From contig NZ_JARQXA010000002.1 of the NCBI RefSeq assembly GCF_029543155.1, positions 62,001 to 126,000 on the forward strand: a stretch of 64,000 nt of DNA, in the 5' to 3' direction. Under the pieces are notes generated by a model that was not told the DNA's origin, made no database searches, and worked only from the letters and a program-made list of their open reading frames with translations. The translations under genes were made by a program, and so were the position numbers. Positions 10,492 through 19,305 of the stretch are shown here, in pieces. Position 1 is the stretch's first letter. Each line of letters starts with the position of its first letter. The stretch is from Sphingomonas sp. HITSZ_GF (GTDB lineage Bacteria; Pseudomonadota; Alphaproteobacteria; Sphingomonadales; Sphingomonadaceae).

Positions 10492-10508
<17 letters not shown>

Positions 10509-12573
10509 GCGCAAGCGCGCCAAATCCTCAGGCTTCGGGCTTCGCGGCGTGCTGGTGATCGGCGGCGCGGTCGCCGTGCTGTTCGTCGTGCTGATCGGCT
10601 GGTTCACGCTCCGGACCGGCAAGATGAGCAGCGCCGATGCGGCCGAAGCCACGGCCCAGGCCGAGTCGATGCTCAAGGCCGACAACGCCACCGGCGCGCG
10701 CGATCTCGCGGCGGAGGCGGTGCGCGGTGATCCCGACAACGAGAACGCCCATATCGTCCTCGCCCGCGCCCTGCTGGCGCTGCACGAGGGCGTGGCGGCG
10801 GAAGGCGAGATCCAGCGCGCGGTCGATGCCGGCTATGACCCCAAGGCAGTGCCGCAGTGGCGCGCCGAGGCCTGGGTGCTCCAGGGCAAGACCGACAAGG
10901 CACCCGCGGAGGCCGACAAGGCGCCGGCCGCCCAGCATGTCTATGGCCTGCGCATCCGCGCCCGCGCGCTGACTGCCGACGGCAATTTCGCCGGCGCCCG
11001 GGCCGCGCTCGACGAAGCGCTGCGCCTGGCGCCCGACGATGCCGGCGTCTGGACCGACACCGGCCGCTTCCGCTTCACCGCCGGCGACCTGCTCGGCGCG
11101 GCCGAGGCATCGGACCGCGCCGTGAAGCTCGCGCCTGGCAGCGTCGACGCATTGATCCTGCGCGGCGAGATCGTGCGTAGCCAATATGGCTTGGTCGCCG
11201 CGCTGCCCTGGTTCGAGCAGGCGCTGAAGCGCGACCCTGCCCGCCATGATGCGCTGATCGAATATGCCGCCACGCTGGGCGATGCCGGCCGCACCGTCGA
11301 TGCGCTCGCCGCCACCCGGCGCGCGCTCGACGCCCGGCCGGACAGCCCGCAAGCACTCTATCTCCAGGCCGTGATCGCCGCGCGCGCCGGCAATTTCGAC
11401 CTGGCGCGTACCATCCTCGAAAAGACCGGCGGTGCGATCAACGATCTGCCCGGCGTGATCCTGCTCGGCGGCACGCTCGACCTCGAAAAGGGCGATTACG
11501 AGCAAGCAATCGAGAAGCTGACCGATCTGGTCGGCATGCAGCCGATGAACATCACGGCGCGCAAGCTGCTCGCGGTCGCGCTGCTGCGCACCGACCGCGC
11601 GCGCAACGCCATCGACATGCTGCGCCCCGTGGTCGCGCGCGCCGATGCCGACAGCTATGCGCTCACGCTTGTCGCCCGCGGCTTTGAGCGGATCGGCGAC
11701 CGTGCCAGCGCGGCGCGCTTCCTCGACCGCGCCGCCTATCCGGCGACCGGGGCTTCGACTGCGTTCAGCGCCGACGACACCACCGCCACCCTCGCCGCCG
11801 ACGCCGCGCAGAAGCCCGGCGACCCGGATGCGATCGTGCCGCTGATCCGCGCGCTGATCACCAGCGGCGACAAGGGCGCCGCGCTCGCCCGTGCGCAGGA
11901 CATCGCCGCCAAGAACCCTGGTGCGCCGGGGGCACAGCTGGTGCTCGGCGACCTGCTGATGCTGCTCGGCCGCCCGGGCGAGGCCGTCGCACCCTATCAG
12001 CGCGCCGCCGACCTGCGTTTCGACGAACCGACCATGCTCCGCCTGATCGAGGCGCTCGAGCGCGCCAGCCGCGGCGAGGATGCCGCCAATGCGCTGGCGC
12101 TGTTCCTGTCGCAGAATCCGGCGAACATCGCCGCGCTGCGCCTGTCGGCGCACTGGCAGCTGCTGGCAGGCGATTTCGATGCCGCGATCGATTCGCTCGA
12201 GGATATCCGCGCCCGCATCGGCGACGGCGACGCCGCGCTCAACGCCGAGCTTGCCGCAGCCTATACCAGCGCGGGCGAGACCGGCACCGCGGTCGATTTC
12301 GCCGAGGCCGCCTATGGCCTCTCCCCCGCCAATCCCGCAGTAGCCGACGCCTATGGCTGGGCGCTGTTCAAGGGTGGCGACAAGGAAGGCGCCTTGGAGC
12401 TGCTGCAAAAGGCGGTGATCCTGGCGCCGAAGCACCCCGGCCTGCGCTGGCATCTCGCCCAAGTCTATGCCGCGCTCGGCCGCAAGGCAGAGGCGAAGGT
12501 GCATGCCCAGGCGGCGTTGGCCGACCCCGGCTTCACCGAACGGGCCGAGGCACAGGCGGTAGCGGGCGGCTAG
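10492..12573 (+). CDS. TPR-repeat membrane-anchored protein of the prs operon
   Basis: 693 residues. The basic N-terminus (RRKRAK) is followed by one membrane helix (about residues 18-38); the rest is Ala-rich tetratricopeptide repeats, for instance DAGVWTDTGRFRFTAGDLLGAAEASDRA. The topology suggests an inner-membrane anchor with a periplasmic repeat scaffold. The start overlaps prsR by 17 bases in another frame. Its position matches that of the TPR protein PrsT in PEP-CTERM exopolysaccharide loci, but PrsT is usually longer and lipid-anchored, so I leave out the symbol. A role in polymer assembly is inference. Confidence 0.83.
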
Positions 12574-12580
12574 CGCCCGC
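12562..12580. terminator. Short GC hairpin spanning two convergent stop codons
   Basis: GCGGGCG (12562-12568) pairs with CGCCCGC (12574-12580) around the loop GCTAG, which contains both stop codons. There is no U-tract; it may limit read-through between the TPR gene and the convergent secreted-protein gene. Confidence 0.35.
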
Positions 12581-13457
12581 CGGTGTTCCAGCGATCCACC
12601 ATCTTCTCCGCGCGCTCGAGATAGCCTTCCATCGTCTCGTGCCGCTCGTCCGCAATGCTGTTCTGCTGCTCGGCCGAGACGAGCATCGCGGTCCATTTGC
12701 TGATCCGCGCCGCGCTGAACTTGCCAGACAGGGCCTGCCAAGCCTGGGCGTTCACGCAGTAGCGGGATGGCCAAGTCCCGCAGACATAGGGCGCGTAGAA
12801 GGCGGCGATCCGGCCAAGCTCGAGCCGGGTACGCAGCGAATCGGCTTCGTCGTAGATCTTGTCGCGATAGGTGTTGACGCAATCGCGGAAGTCATAGGCA
12901 CGCTTCAGCGTGGCATTGGTCAGTGACGGATTGTTGCGTGCCAGCCGCGCTTCCGAGATCGAGAAGCTGCCGCATTGCTGCGCCAGGCTCGGCATCGCCC
13001 TTGGCTGATCGTCGAGCCACGCGACATTGGTGACACCCGAGACCTCGCTCCAATAGCGGACCGGCTGCTCCTCGAATTCAAACCGGCTCTGCTTCAGCAC
13101 CTCGCGGATCGGCGCCTCGGCGTCGGCGATGCGCTGCCGGACATCGGCCAACGTGAAGTCCCGCTGAGCCCGTTGGGCCGGGCCGTTCGGCACGACTTCG
13201 TTCACGCCGGCTTCGAGCGATCTCAGGCAGTGGCGGTAGGTGGTGGCCGCGCTTGTAGTGAGCTGCGACACCTTCGCATCGGCTTCCGGCCCGCGGCCCA
13301 GCCGCGCGAACCCGGCATAGAGCTTGGCCGAAGGCTGGGGCAGGTCCTTCATACAGCTGCGCACTTCGGCGACATAGGTGGACGGAAGCGTTGGCGGCTT
13401 GTCTTGTGCGTCCGCCACGCCTCCGGCGAGGATCGACAACAGGAAACCAGTGACCAT
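12570..13457 (-). CDS. Secreted protein of unknown function with several Cys
   Basis: 295 residues when started at the ATG at 13457, which gives a clear signal peptide (MVTGFLLSILAGGVADAQ). The longer frame adds an implausible basic extension. The mature part is mostly helical with Cys at spaced positions (VRSCMKDL, YRHCLRSL, AQQCGSF, FRDCVNTY, PYVCGTW, RYCVNAQ), which suggests disulfides in the periplasm. I recognise no family. It is convergent with the TPR gene, overlapping at the stop codons, and divergent from the HExxH protein gene. Confidence 0.7.
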   Translation of the reverse strand: MVTGFLLSILAGGVADAQDKPPTLPSTYVAEVRSCMKDLPQPSAKLYAGFARLGRGPEADAKVSQLTTSAATTYRHCLRSLEAGVNEVVPNGPAQRAQRDFTLADVRQRIADAEAPIREVLKQSRFEFEEQPVRYWSEVSGVTNVAWLDDQPRAMPSLAQQCGSFSISEARLARNNPSLTNATLKRAYDFRDCVNTYRDKIYDEADSLRTRLELGRIAAFYAPYVCGTWPSRYCVNAQAWQALSGKFSAARISKWTAMLVSAEQQNSIADERHETMEGYLERAEKMVDRWNTGGR

Positions 13458-13638
13458 CCCGAACCCTGATCGCAAGACGCTCTCCCCCCTTGTGGCGTGC
13501 CCAAATCGTATCGGTAGCGCCACGAAACCACAATGGACGTTGCACCCTCGGCGCTTGCATGCGCGACCGGCCGCTCGCAATCTCGCTGCAACGAAGCGCT
13601 CCTAGCGCGTCCGCAAACAAGAAAGACGAAAGGGAGCC

Positions 13639-14220
13639 ATGCGACATCTGCTGCTGCCACTCGCCGTGATCGCCTGCACGCCGCTGGCCGCCACGGCGAA
13701 GGCACCCGTCGAAACCACCTATCGCGGCCATATCATCGATTGGCAGGGTGCATTGCCCTCCGCCGATATCGTCAAGTCGATCGAGCAGCAGATCGACCTG
13801 GTCGAAGACGTGCAGGTGTCGCCCGAGGTCATGGCCTTTTTCCGCGCCCAGCCGATCCTGATCAACGAAGACCCCGAGGAAATCTCGCGCGCCGGGCGGC
13901 GGACCTTCCTGGCGCGGCGCGTCCATCCCGCCGACAATCCGGTGCTGCTCCACGAGCTGATCCACCGCTGGATGTACGACCGGATCGCCGGCGGCGCGCG
14001 CAACCCCGAGCTGGTGCGTCTCTATGACGCGGCCAAGGCGAGCGGCGACTTCCCCGCCAATGCCTATATGCTCAAGAACCCCACCGAATTCCTGGCGATG
14101 ACCGCCAGCGTGGTGATCCATGGCCGCGCCGCGCGGCCGCCCTTCACCCGCGACAATGTCCGCAGGAAGCTGCCCGACGTCTATGCCTATGTCGTGCGCG
14201 AATTCGGCTTCCACGAATGA
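13639..14220 (+). CDS. Secreted putative zinc metallopeptidase (HELIH motif)
   Basis: 193 residues with a cleavable signal peptide (MRHLLLPLAVIACTPLAATAKA). HELIHRW at residue 105 gives H105, E106, H109; an acidic residue in NPTEFLAM (E150) is placed like the third ligand of gluzincins, and the pattern loosely recalls the anthrax-lethal-factor-like M34 group. A good ribosome site (AAAGGGAGCC) precedes the ATG. It is coupled by an ATGA overlap to the DUF815 ATPase gene. Peptidase activity and substrate are inferred only from the motif. Confidence 0.75.
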   Translation: MRHLLLPLAVIACTPLAATAKAPVETTYRGHIIDWQGALPSADIVKSIEQQIDLVEDVQVSPEVMAFFRAQPILINEDPEEISRAGRRTFLARRVHPADNPVLLHELIHRWMYDRIAGGARNPELVRLYDAAKASGDFPANAYMLKNPTEFLAMTASVVIHGRAARPPFTRDNVRRKLPDVYAYVVREFGFHE

Positions 14221-15029
14221 ACGACCAGCTTCTCTCCCGTATCGCCGATGCGCTCGATCGGCTCGCCCCGCCTCCGCCGCCGCCGGCCGATCTCGAGGCG
14301 CATCCCGCCTATGTGTGGCGTGGCCACGGGCTGGCGCCGGCACGCGTGTTCGATCCACTGCCGATCGAGATCCTGCGCGGCGTGGATGCGCAGCGCGAGG
14401 CGCTGGTTGCCAACCTTGCCCGGCTCGCCCAGGGCCATGCCGCGCAGGACGTGCTGCTCTGGGGTGCGCGCGGCACCGGCAAGTCGGCGCTGGTGAAGAG
14501 CGCCGTCGCCGCGGTGCAGGCGCAGGGCGGGCGGCTGGCGCTGGTCGAGGCCGTCACCACCCAGCTCGACACGCTGCCCGAGCTGTTCGCCCTGCTCGGC
14601 ACCACCGACCGGCCCTTCGCCGTGTTCCTCGACGATCTCGGCTTCGACGGCGTCGGCGATGCCCGGGCGCTGCGCTCGCTGCTCCAGGGCGGCGCCGAGG
14701 CGCGGCCCAACAACACCCGGCTGCTCGTCACTTCGAACCGCCGCCACCTCGTCACCCGCGACATCGCCGAGCAGGCGAGCGCGATCAATCCGCGCGATTC
14801 GGCCGATGACGGGCTGGCGCTGGCCGATCGCTTCGGGCTGAGCCTGGGCTTCCACGTCGTCGACCAGGATACCTATGTCGAGATCGTCCGCGCCTATGCC
14901 GAGGCGCACGGGCTCAGCTTCGATCCGATCGACGCGATCGGCTGGGCGACTCGGCGCGGCAGCCGATCGGGGCGGGTCGCGTGGCAATATGTGGTTGATT
15001 TGGCAGGCAGATCGGGGCGAAATCTGTAA
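14217..15029 (+). CDS. DUF815 family AAA-type ATPase
   Basis: 270 residues. Walker A GARGTGKS lies at about residues 83-90 (WGARGTGKSALVKSA), Walker B in FAVFLDDLGFDG, and a sensor-like segment TRLLVTSNRRHLV. This layout, with the Pro-rich N-terminal linker and the DRFGLSLGFH motif, is that of DUF815 ATPases, which are widespread in proteobacteria and have no established role. Cytoplasmic. It is translationally coupled to the preceding secreted HExxH protein, which may be a chance of gene packing. Confidence 0.87.
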   Translation: MNDQLLSRIADALDRLAPPPPPPADLEAHPAYVWRGHGLAPARVFDPLPIEILRGVDAQREALVANLARLAQGHAAQDVLLWGARGTGKSALVKSAVAAVQAQGGRLALVEAVTTQLDTLPELFALLGTTDRPFAVFLDDLGFDGVGDARALRSLLQGGAEARPNNTRLLVTSNRRHLVTRDIAEQASAINPRDSADDGLALADRFGLSLGFHVVDQDTYVEIVRAYAEAHGLSFDPIDAIGWATRRGSRSGRVAWQYVVDLAGRSGRNL

Positions 15030-15062
15030 ATCGTCCTGATCGAAGTTAAAAGACCGGACCCA

Positions 15063-16118
15063 ATGCTTGACTCACGCCCCGCGCTGAAGGCTCACTCCCG
15101 CTCGATGGGGCGAATTGGCGAACTCGACCTGCCGAACAGGCTGGCACCCGCGGTACCGGAATGGGTGAGCTCGCTGATCATCGGGCTCGCCGCGGCCGCC
15201 TCTGCCGGCGTCCTCCGCTTCGTGCTCGACCAGATCACGCCCGGCGTCGCCGCCTTTGCGCTGATCTTCCCGGCGGTCACCGTCGCCACGCTGTTCGCCC
15301 GCTGGCTCGCCGGCGCCACCACGGCCAGCGTGTCGGTCATCTATATCTGGCTGTTCGTCTATCCGCGCAGCGGCGCCTATCCGCCTACCTCGCAGCAAGC
15401 GCTGATCAGCGTGCTGTCGGTGTGCATCGCGCTGGGCATCACCATCGCCGTGGCCGAGCTGTTCCGCCGCGCGGTGCGCCGCGCCTCGGACGAGCGCGAC
15501 CGCGAGATCCTGGAGCGCGACCTGTTCCTCGAGGAGTTCGACCACCGGGTGAAGAACAACTTCACGCTGGTTGCCGCGCTGCTCGACATGCAGCGCCGCC
15601 GCGCCAAGGACGCGGAAACGCAGGAAGCCCTGTCCTCGGCGCTGACCCGCGTGGAGAGCATCGCCCGCGCGCATCGCCACCTCTATCGCGGCGAGGCGGT
15701 ATCGCCCGGCGATGTCGACATGGCGGTCTATCTCGAGGAGCTGAGCGCGGCGCTGGCCGAAGCGCTGTTCCTGCGCGGCGCGATCACGCTCGATTGCAGC
15801 AGCGTCCATGCCGAGCTGCCGCGCGACCGTGCCGTCTCGATCGGGCTGATCGTCAACGAGCTCGTCACCAATGCCGCCAAGCACGCCTTTGCCGGGCGCG
15901 AGGCCGGGCGGATCGAAGTGCGCTTCGAGGCTGCGGCCCCGGGCTGGAAACTCACCGTGCGCGACGACGGCGTCGGGCTTCCCGAAGTAGCGAAGCCGCG
16001 CAAGGATGGCGGGCTCGGCCAGCGGCTGATCGAAGGCTTTGTCCGCCAGGCGCGCGGCACCGCAATGACCGACAGCGGGCCCGACGGCACCAGGGTCACG
16101 GTGGCGCTGGAGGCCTGA
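15063..16118 (+). CDS. Membrane sensor histidine kinase, HisKA_2 type with DUF4118-like N-terminus
   Basis: 351 residues. Residues 35-130 contain four membrane helices in a DUF4118/KdpD-like arrangement (SSLIIGLAAAASAG onward), followed by a short coiled linker and the HisKA_2 phosphoacceptor FDHRVKNNF with H161. The ATPase part has LIVNELVTNAAKHAF (N-box) and RDDGVGLPE (G1). Kinases of this type in alphaproteobacteria often serve light, stress or general-stress signalling and frequently lack a cognate regulator next door, as here. The ATG at 15105 is an alternative start. Confidence 0.85.
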   Translation: MLDSRPALKAHSRSMGRIGELDLPNRLAPAVPEWVSSLIIGLAAAASAGVLRFVLDQITPGVAAFALIFPAVTVATLFARWLAGATTASVSVIYIWLFVYPRSGAYPPTSQQALISVLSVCIALGITIAVAELFRRAVRRASDERDREILERDLFLEEFDHRVKNNFTLVAALLDMQRRRAKDAETQEALSSALTRVESIARAHRHLYRGEAVSPGDVDMAVYLEELSAALAEALFLRGAITLDCSSVHAELPRDRAVSIGLIVNELVTNAAKHAFAGREAGRIEVRFEAAAPGWKLTVRDDGVGLPEVAKPRKDGGLGQRLIEGFVRQARGTAMTDSGPDGTRVTVALEA

Positions 16119-16423
16119 GGCTTCCCAACAGCCGCTGCGCAGGCGACTCGCCAAAGGACACGAAGTACACGCCCAAAGCAGGTTTTCGGCGGGGCTATTT
16201 TCCCTGTTTTCCCAAGAACGCGCCCGATCTCGCAATATCCTTGCGCGCGCGGGATCCTATCTTTCCTACAGGTCAAAGAGCGCGCGGCCGGGGGAACGCC
16301 CAGGGAGGCAAGCAGGCGAAATCCTACATTGCAAGCCTATCGTCATCCCGGCGGAAGCCGGGATCTCAGGCGATGGCGGGAAGGAGCCGCAAGAGATCCC
16401 GGCTTTCGCCGGGATGACGGGAT
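16119..16423. other. 305-base gene-free stretch
   Basis: Lies between the kinase stop and the convergent ABC-F gene. The right part (16341-16419) is a palindromic repeat; the left 220 bases show no convincing gene, promoter or terminator, only moderately AT-rich runs. Confidence 0.6.
16341..16419. repeat. Dispersed palindromic repeat, type A (copy 1)
   Basis: Two hairpins in opposite orientation: CGTCATCCCGGCGGAAGCCG at the left, its counterpart ending GCCGGGATGACG at the right, joined by a roughly 35-base linker with AAGGAGCCGCAAG. The outer arms also pair with each other. The layout resembles a pair of REP units and recurs at 22825, 24450 and 36475. Confidence 0.85.
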
Positions 16424-18202
16424 TCAGCCCAGCGCCTCGACCATCTCCGCCAGCTCGAGCCAGCGCATCTCCGCCGCGTCCTTCTCGTCGCGCAGCCTGG
16501 CGATGCCGTCGCTCAGCGAGGCGAACTTGCCGGGATTCTTCGCATACAGGTCCGGATCGGACATCGCCGCCTCGTCCCGGGCGATCTGCGCCTCGATCTC
16601 CTCGATCCGCTTGGGCAGCAGGTCGTAGTCGCGCTGGTCCTTGTAGCTGAGCTTGGTCGCCTTCTTCGGCGCCTCGGGCGCAGCGACAGCCTTGGGCGCC
16701 GCCTTCTTCGCCTCGGCCCTGGGCCGGCGCTTGGCTTCCCAATCGGCATAGCCGCCGACGACGACGTCGACGGTGCCCGAGCCATCGAGCCCGAGCGTCA
16801 CCGTCACGGTGCGATCGAGGAAGTCGCGGTCGTGGCTGACGATGAGCACGGTGCCTTCGTAATCGGCGATCACTTCCTGGAGCAGGTCGAGCGTTTCGAG
16901 ATCGAGATCGTTGGTCGGCTCGTCGAGCACCAGCAGGTTCGAATGCCGGGCGAATTCGCGGGCGAGCAGCAGGCGCGAGCGCTCGCCGCCCGAGAGCGTG
17001 GCGATCTTGGCCTCGGCGATCGAGGGATCGAACAGGAACTCCTTGAGATAGCCATGGACGTGCTTGCGCACGCCGAGCACATCGATCCAGTCGCCGCCAT
17101 CGGCGAGCACGTCGCGTACCGTCTTGGCCGGGTCCATCAGGCTGCGCTGCTGGTCGATGATCACGCCGTTGAGCGTGTTGGAGAGCTTCACGCTGCCTTC
17201 GTCGGGCTGGATCTCGCCGGTGAGCAGCTTGAGCAGCGTCGACTTGCCCGCGCCGTTCGCGCCGACGATGCCGATCCGGTCGCCCTTGGTGACGCGGAAG
17301 GTCAGGTCCTTGATGATCGTGCGATCCCCGAACTTCTTGGTGACGTGCTTGGCGTCGATCACCACCTTGGTGTTGCTGTCGTCGGCGGCGGTGACCAGCT
17401 TGGCCGCGCCCTGCGGCCCCATCATCGCGGCGCGGGTGGCACGCATCTCCTTGAGCTTCTCGAGCCGGCCCTGGTTGCGCCGGCGCCGGCCGGTGACGCC
17501 GCGCTGGAGCCAATGCTCCTCGATCTTGAGCTTGGCGTCGAGCCGCTGGGCGTTGCGCTCTTCCTCGGCATAGACCTGATCGGTCCAGGCCTCGAACCCG
17601 CCAAAGCCGATCTCGGCGCGGCGGATCGAACCGCGATCGAGCCACAGCGTCGAGCGGGTCAGGCGGGTGAGGAAGGTGCGATCGTGGCTGATCACGATGA
17701 ACGCGCCGGTGAAGCGGCTGAGCCAGTCTTCGAGCCACTCGATCGCGGCAAGGTCGAGATGGTTGGTCGGCTCGTCGAGCAGCAGCACATCGGGGTTCTG
17801 CGCAAGAGCCCTGGCAATTGCGGCGCGGCGGCGCTCGCCGCCGGACGCAGTCTTCGCCTCGCGCGAAAGGTCGATGCCGAGCTGGTCGGCGATTGCCTCG
17901 GCCTCGTGCTGCGGCGGCGCATCGCTGCCCGAGAGGACATAGTCGAGCAGCGTCGCGCAGCCGGTCATCCGCGGTTCCTGCTCGAGCAGCACCACGCGCG
18001 TGCCCGGCACGATGATCCGGCGGCCCTCGTCGCTGTCGATCGTGCCGGCGATCAATTTGAGCAGCGTCGTCTTGCCGGCACCGTTGCGGCCGATCAGCGC
18101 CAGCCGGTCGCGCTCGCCGATATAGAGGTCGAGCCCGCGGAACAGCCAGCCATGGCCCTGGACGAGACCGAGATTTTCGAAAGCGAGAACGGGTGCAGCC
18201 AT
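16424..18202 (-). CDS. uup: ABC-F family ATPase, Uup-like
   Basis: 592 residues with two ABC ATPase domains and no membrane segment. Walker A motifs are GRNGAGKTT and GANGAGKST; signatures are SGGERRRAAIARAL and LSGGERSRLLLAREFA. The inter-domain linker (EEHWLQRGVTGRRRRNQGR) is of the ABC-F type, and the tail (YKDQRDYDLLPKRIEEIEAQ) is the coiled-coil C-terminal domain found in Uup. Uup binds DNA and ribosomes and affects transposon excision and translation. The ATG at 18202 (MAAPVLAFENLG) is preferred over a TTG three codons upstream. Confidence 0.9.
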   Translation of the reverse strand: MAAPVLAFENLGLVQGHGWLFRGLDLYIGERDRLALIGRNGAGKTTLLKLIAGTIDSDEGRRIIVPGTRVVLLEQEPRMTGCATLLDYVLSGSDAPPQHEAEAIADQLGIDLSREAKTASGGERRRAAIARALAQNPDVLLLDEPTNHLDLAAIEWLEDWLSRFTGAFIVISHDRTFLTRLTRSTLWLDRGSIRRAEIGFGGFEAWTDQVYAEEERNAQRLDAKLKIEEHWLQRGVTGRRRRNQGRLEKLKEMRATRAAMMGPQGAAKLVTAADDSNTKVVIDAKHVTKKFGDRTIIKDLTFRVTKGDRIGIVGANGAGKSTLLKLLTGEIQPDEGSVKLSNTLNGVIIDQQRSLMDPAKTVRDVLADGGDWIDVLGVRKHVHGYLKEFLFDPSIAEAKIATLSGGERSRLLLAREFARHSNLLVLDEPTNDLDLETLDLLQEVIADYEGTVLIVSHDRDFLDRTVTVTLGLDGSGTVDVVVGGYADWEAKRRPRAEAKKAAPKAVAAPEAPKKATKLSYKDQRDYDLLPKRIEEIEAQIARDEAAMSDPDLYAKNPGKFASLSDGIARLRDEKDAAEMRWLELAEMVEALG

Positions 18203-18300
18203 GCGGGCCAACTAGGGGCGACGCGCGCGCCCGGCAAGTTACAGCCGGCTGAAGGGTGCGTTCAGGGGCTATTCAATGCCCGGACCCTATGCCATCTGCC

Positions 18301-18612
18301 ATGAAGATGTTGGTGACGCCCATCCTTTGCGCCTGCCTGGCAGCGTTCGCGCCTGCCGGGGATGCCGTTGCGCAACCGGATCGGCATCAGGATTCGGAGA
18401 GCCGGGCGCCCCGGCGCCAGGCCCCGCCGCCGCTCTCGGTTCGCGAGATCGAGCGCCGCGTCGTGCCCCGCGTGCCCGGGGCCCAATATCTCGGTTTCGA
18501 CTATGATCCCGCAACGGAAGTTTACACGCTGAAGTTCCTGCGCAATGGATCGGTGATCTGGGTGGACGTCGATGGCCGCACCGGCGCGATCGTCCGCAAA
18601 TCGGGCAGCTAG
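18301..18612 (+). CDS. PepSY-domain-like periplasmic protein
   Basis: 103 residues from the ATG at 18301 (MKMLVTPILCACLAAFAP signal peptide, AVAQ cleavage). The mature part has a Pro-rich linker, then LSVREIERRVVPRVPG and YDPATEVYTLKFLRNGSVIWVDVDGRTGAIV, which fits a single PepSY-like fold. An earlier in-frame ATG exists at 18289. It ends 20 bases before a response regulator gene and is probably the first gene of that operon; such proteins often accompany PhoPQ-like systems and may act as envelope sensors or inhibitors. Confidence 0.78.
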   Translation: MKMLVTPILCACLAAFAPAGDAVAQPDRHQDSESRAPRRQAPPPLSVREIERRVVPRVPGAQYLGFDYDPATEVYTLKFLRNGSVIWVDVDGRTGAIVRKSGS

Positions 18613-18632
18613 GGCCCGCCGAGGGGAATGCT

Positions 18633-19301
18633 ATGCGACTGTTGATCGTCGAGGATGAGCCGAACCTGGGGCAGCAGCTCCGCAACGCGCTGGAAGGCGC
18701 GGGCTATGCGGTGGACCTTGCCACCGATGGCGAGGAAGGCCTCTATCTCGGCTCCAACGAGCAATATGATGCGATCATCCTCGATCTCGGCCTGCCCGAG
18801 ATCGACGGGCTGACCGTGCTCGATCGCTGGCGCAAGGAAGGCAAGACCACCCCGGTGCTGGTGCTCACCGCGCGCGACAGCTGGTCGGACAAGGTGGCGG
18901 GCCTCGATGCCGGCGCCGACGACTATGTCGCCAAGCCCTTCCAGACCGAGGAGCTGATCGCCCGCCTGCGCGCCCTGATCCGCCGCGCCTCGGGCAACGC
19001 CTCGGCAGAGCTGATCGCCGGCGACATCCGCCTCGACACCCGCTCGGGCAAGGTCACCAAGGCCGGCGAGCCGGTGAAGCTGACTGCGCAGGAGTACAAG
19101 CTCCTCTCCTACCTGCTCCACCACAAGGGCAAGGTGGTGAGCCGCACCGAGCTGATCGAGCATATCTACGATCAGGATTTCGATCGCGATTCGAACACGA
19201 TCGAAGTCTTCGTCACGCGCATCCGCAAGAAGCTCGGTCCAGACGTGATCACCACCATCCGGGGCCTGGGCTACAGCCTGGAAGAGCCGGCCGACGCCTG
19301 A
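18633..19301 (+). CDS. OmpR-family response regulator (PhoP-like)
   Basis: 222 residues. Receiver domain with acidic pocket (VEDEP) and D51 (AIILDLGLPEIDG), Lys in YVAKPFQTEE; then a winged-helix DNA-binding domain with LTAQEYKLLSYLLHHKGKV, RTELIEHIYD and TIRGLGYSLE at the end. The PhoP/QseB class is the closest fit. It is the middle of a PepSY protein - regulator - kinase operon, 4 bases from the kinase gene. The signal and targets are not visible. Confidence 0.92.
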   Translation: MRLLIVEDEPNLGQQLRNALEGAGYAVDLATDGEEGLYLGSNEQYDAIILDLGLPEIDGLTVLDRWRKEGKTTPVLVLTARDSWSDKVAGLDAGADDYVAKPFQTEELIARLRALIRRASGNASAELIAGDIRLDTRSGKVTKAGEPVKLTAQEYKLLSYLLHHKGKVVSRTELIEHIYDQDFDRDSNTIEVFVTRIRKKLGPDVITTIRGLGYSLEEPADA

Positions 19302-19305
19302 GCCG

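Noticed and set aside
16832..18304. 490-codon open frame antisense to the ABC-F gene
   Set aside because: The opposite frame holds two complete ABC domains; this one shows no domain and only reversed-codon composition.
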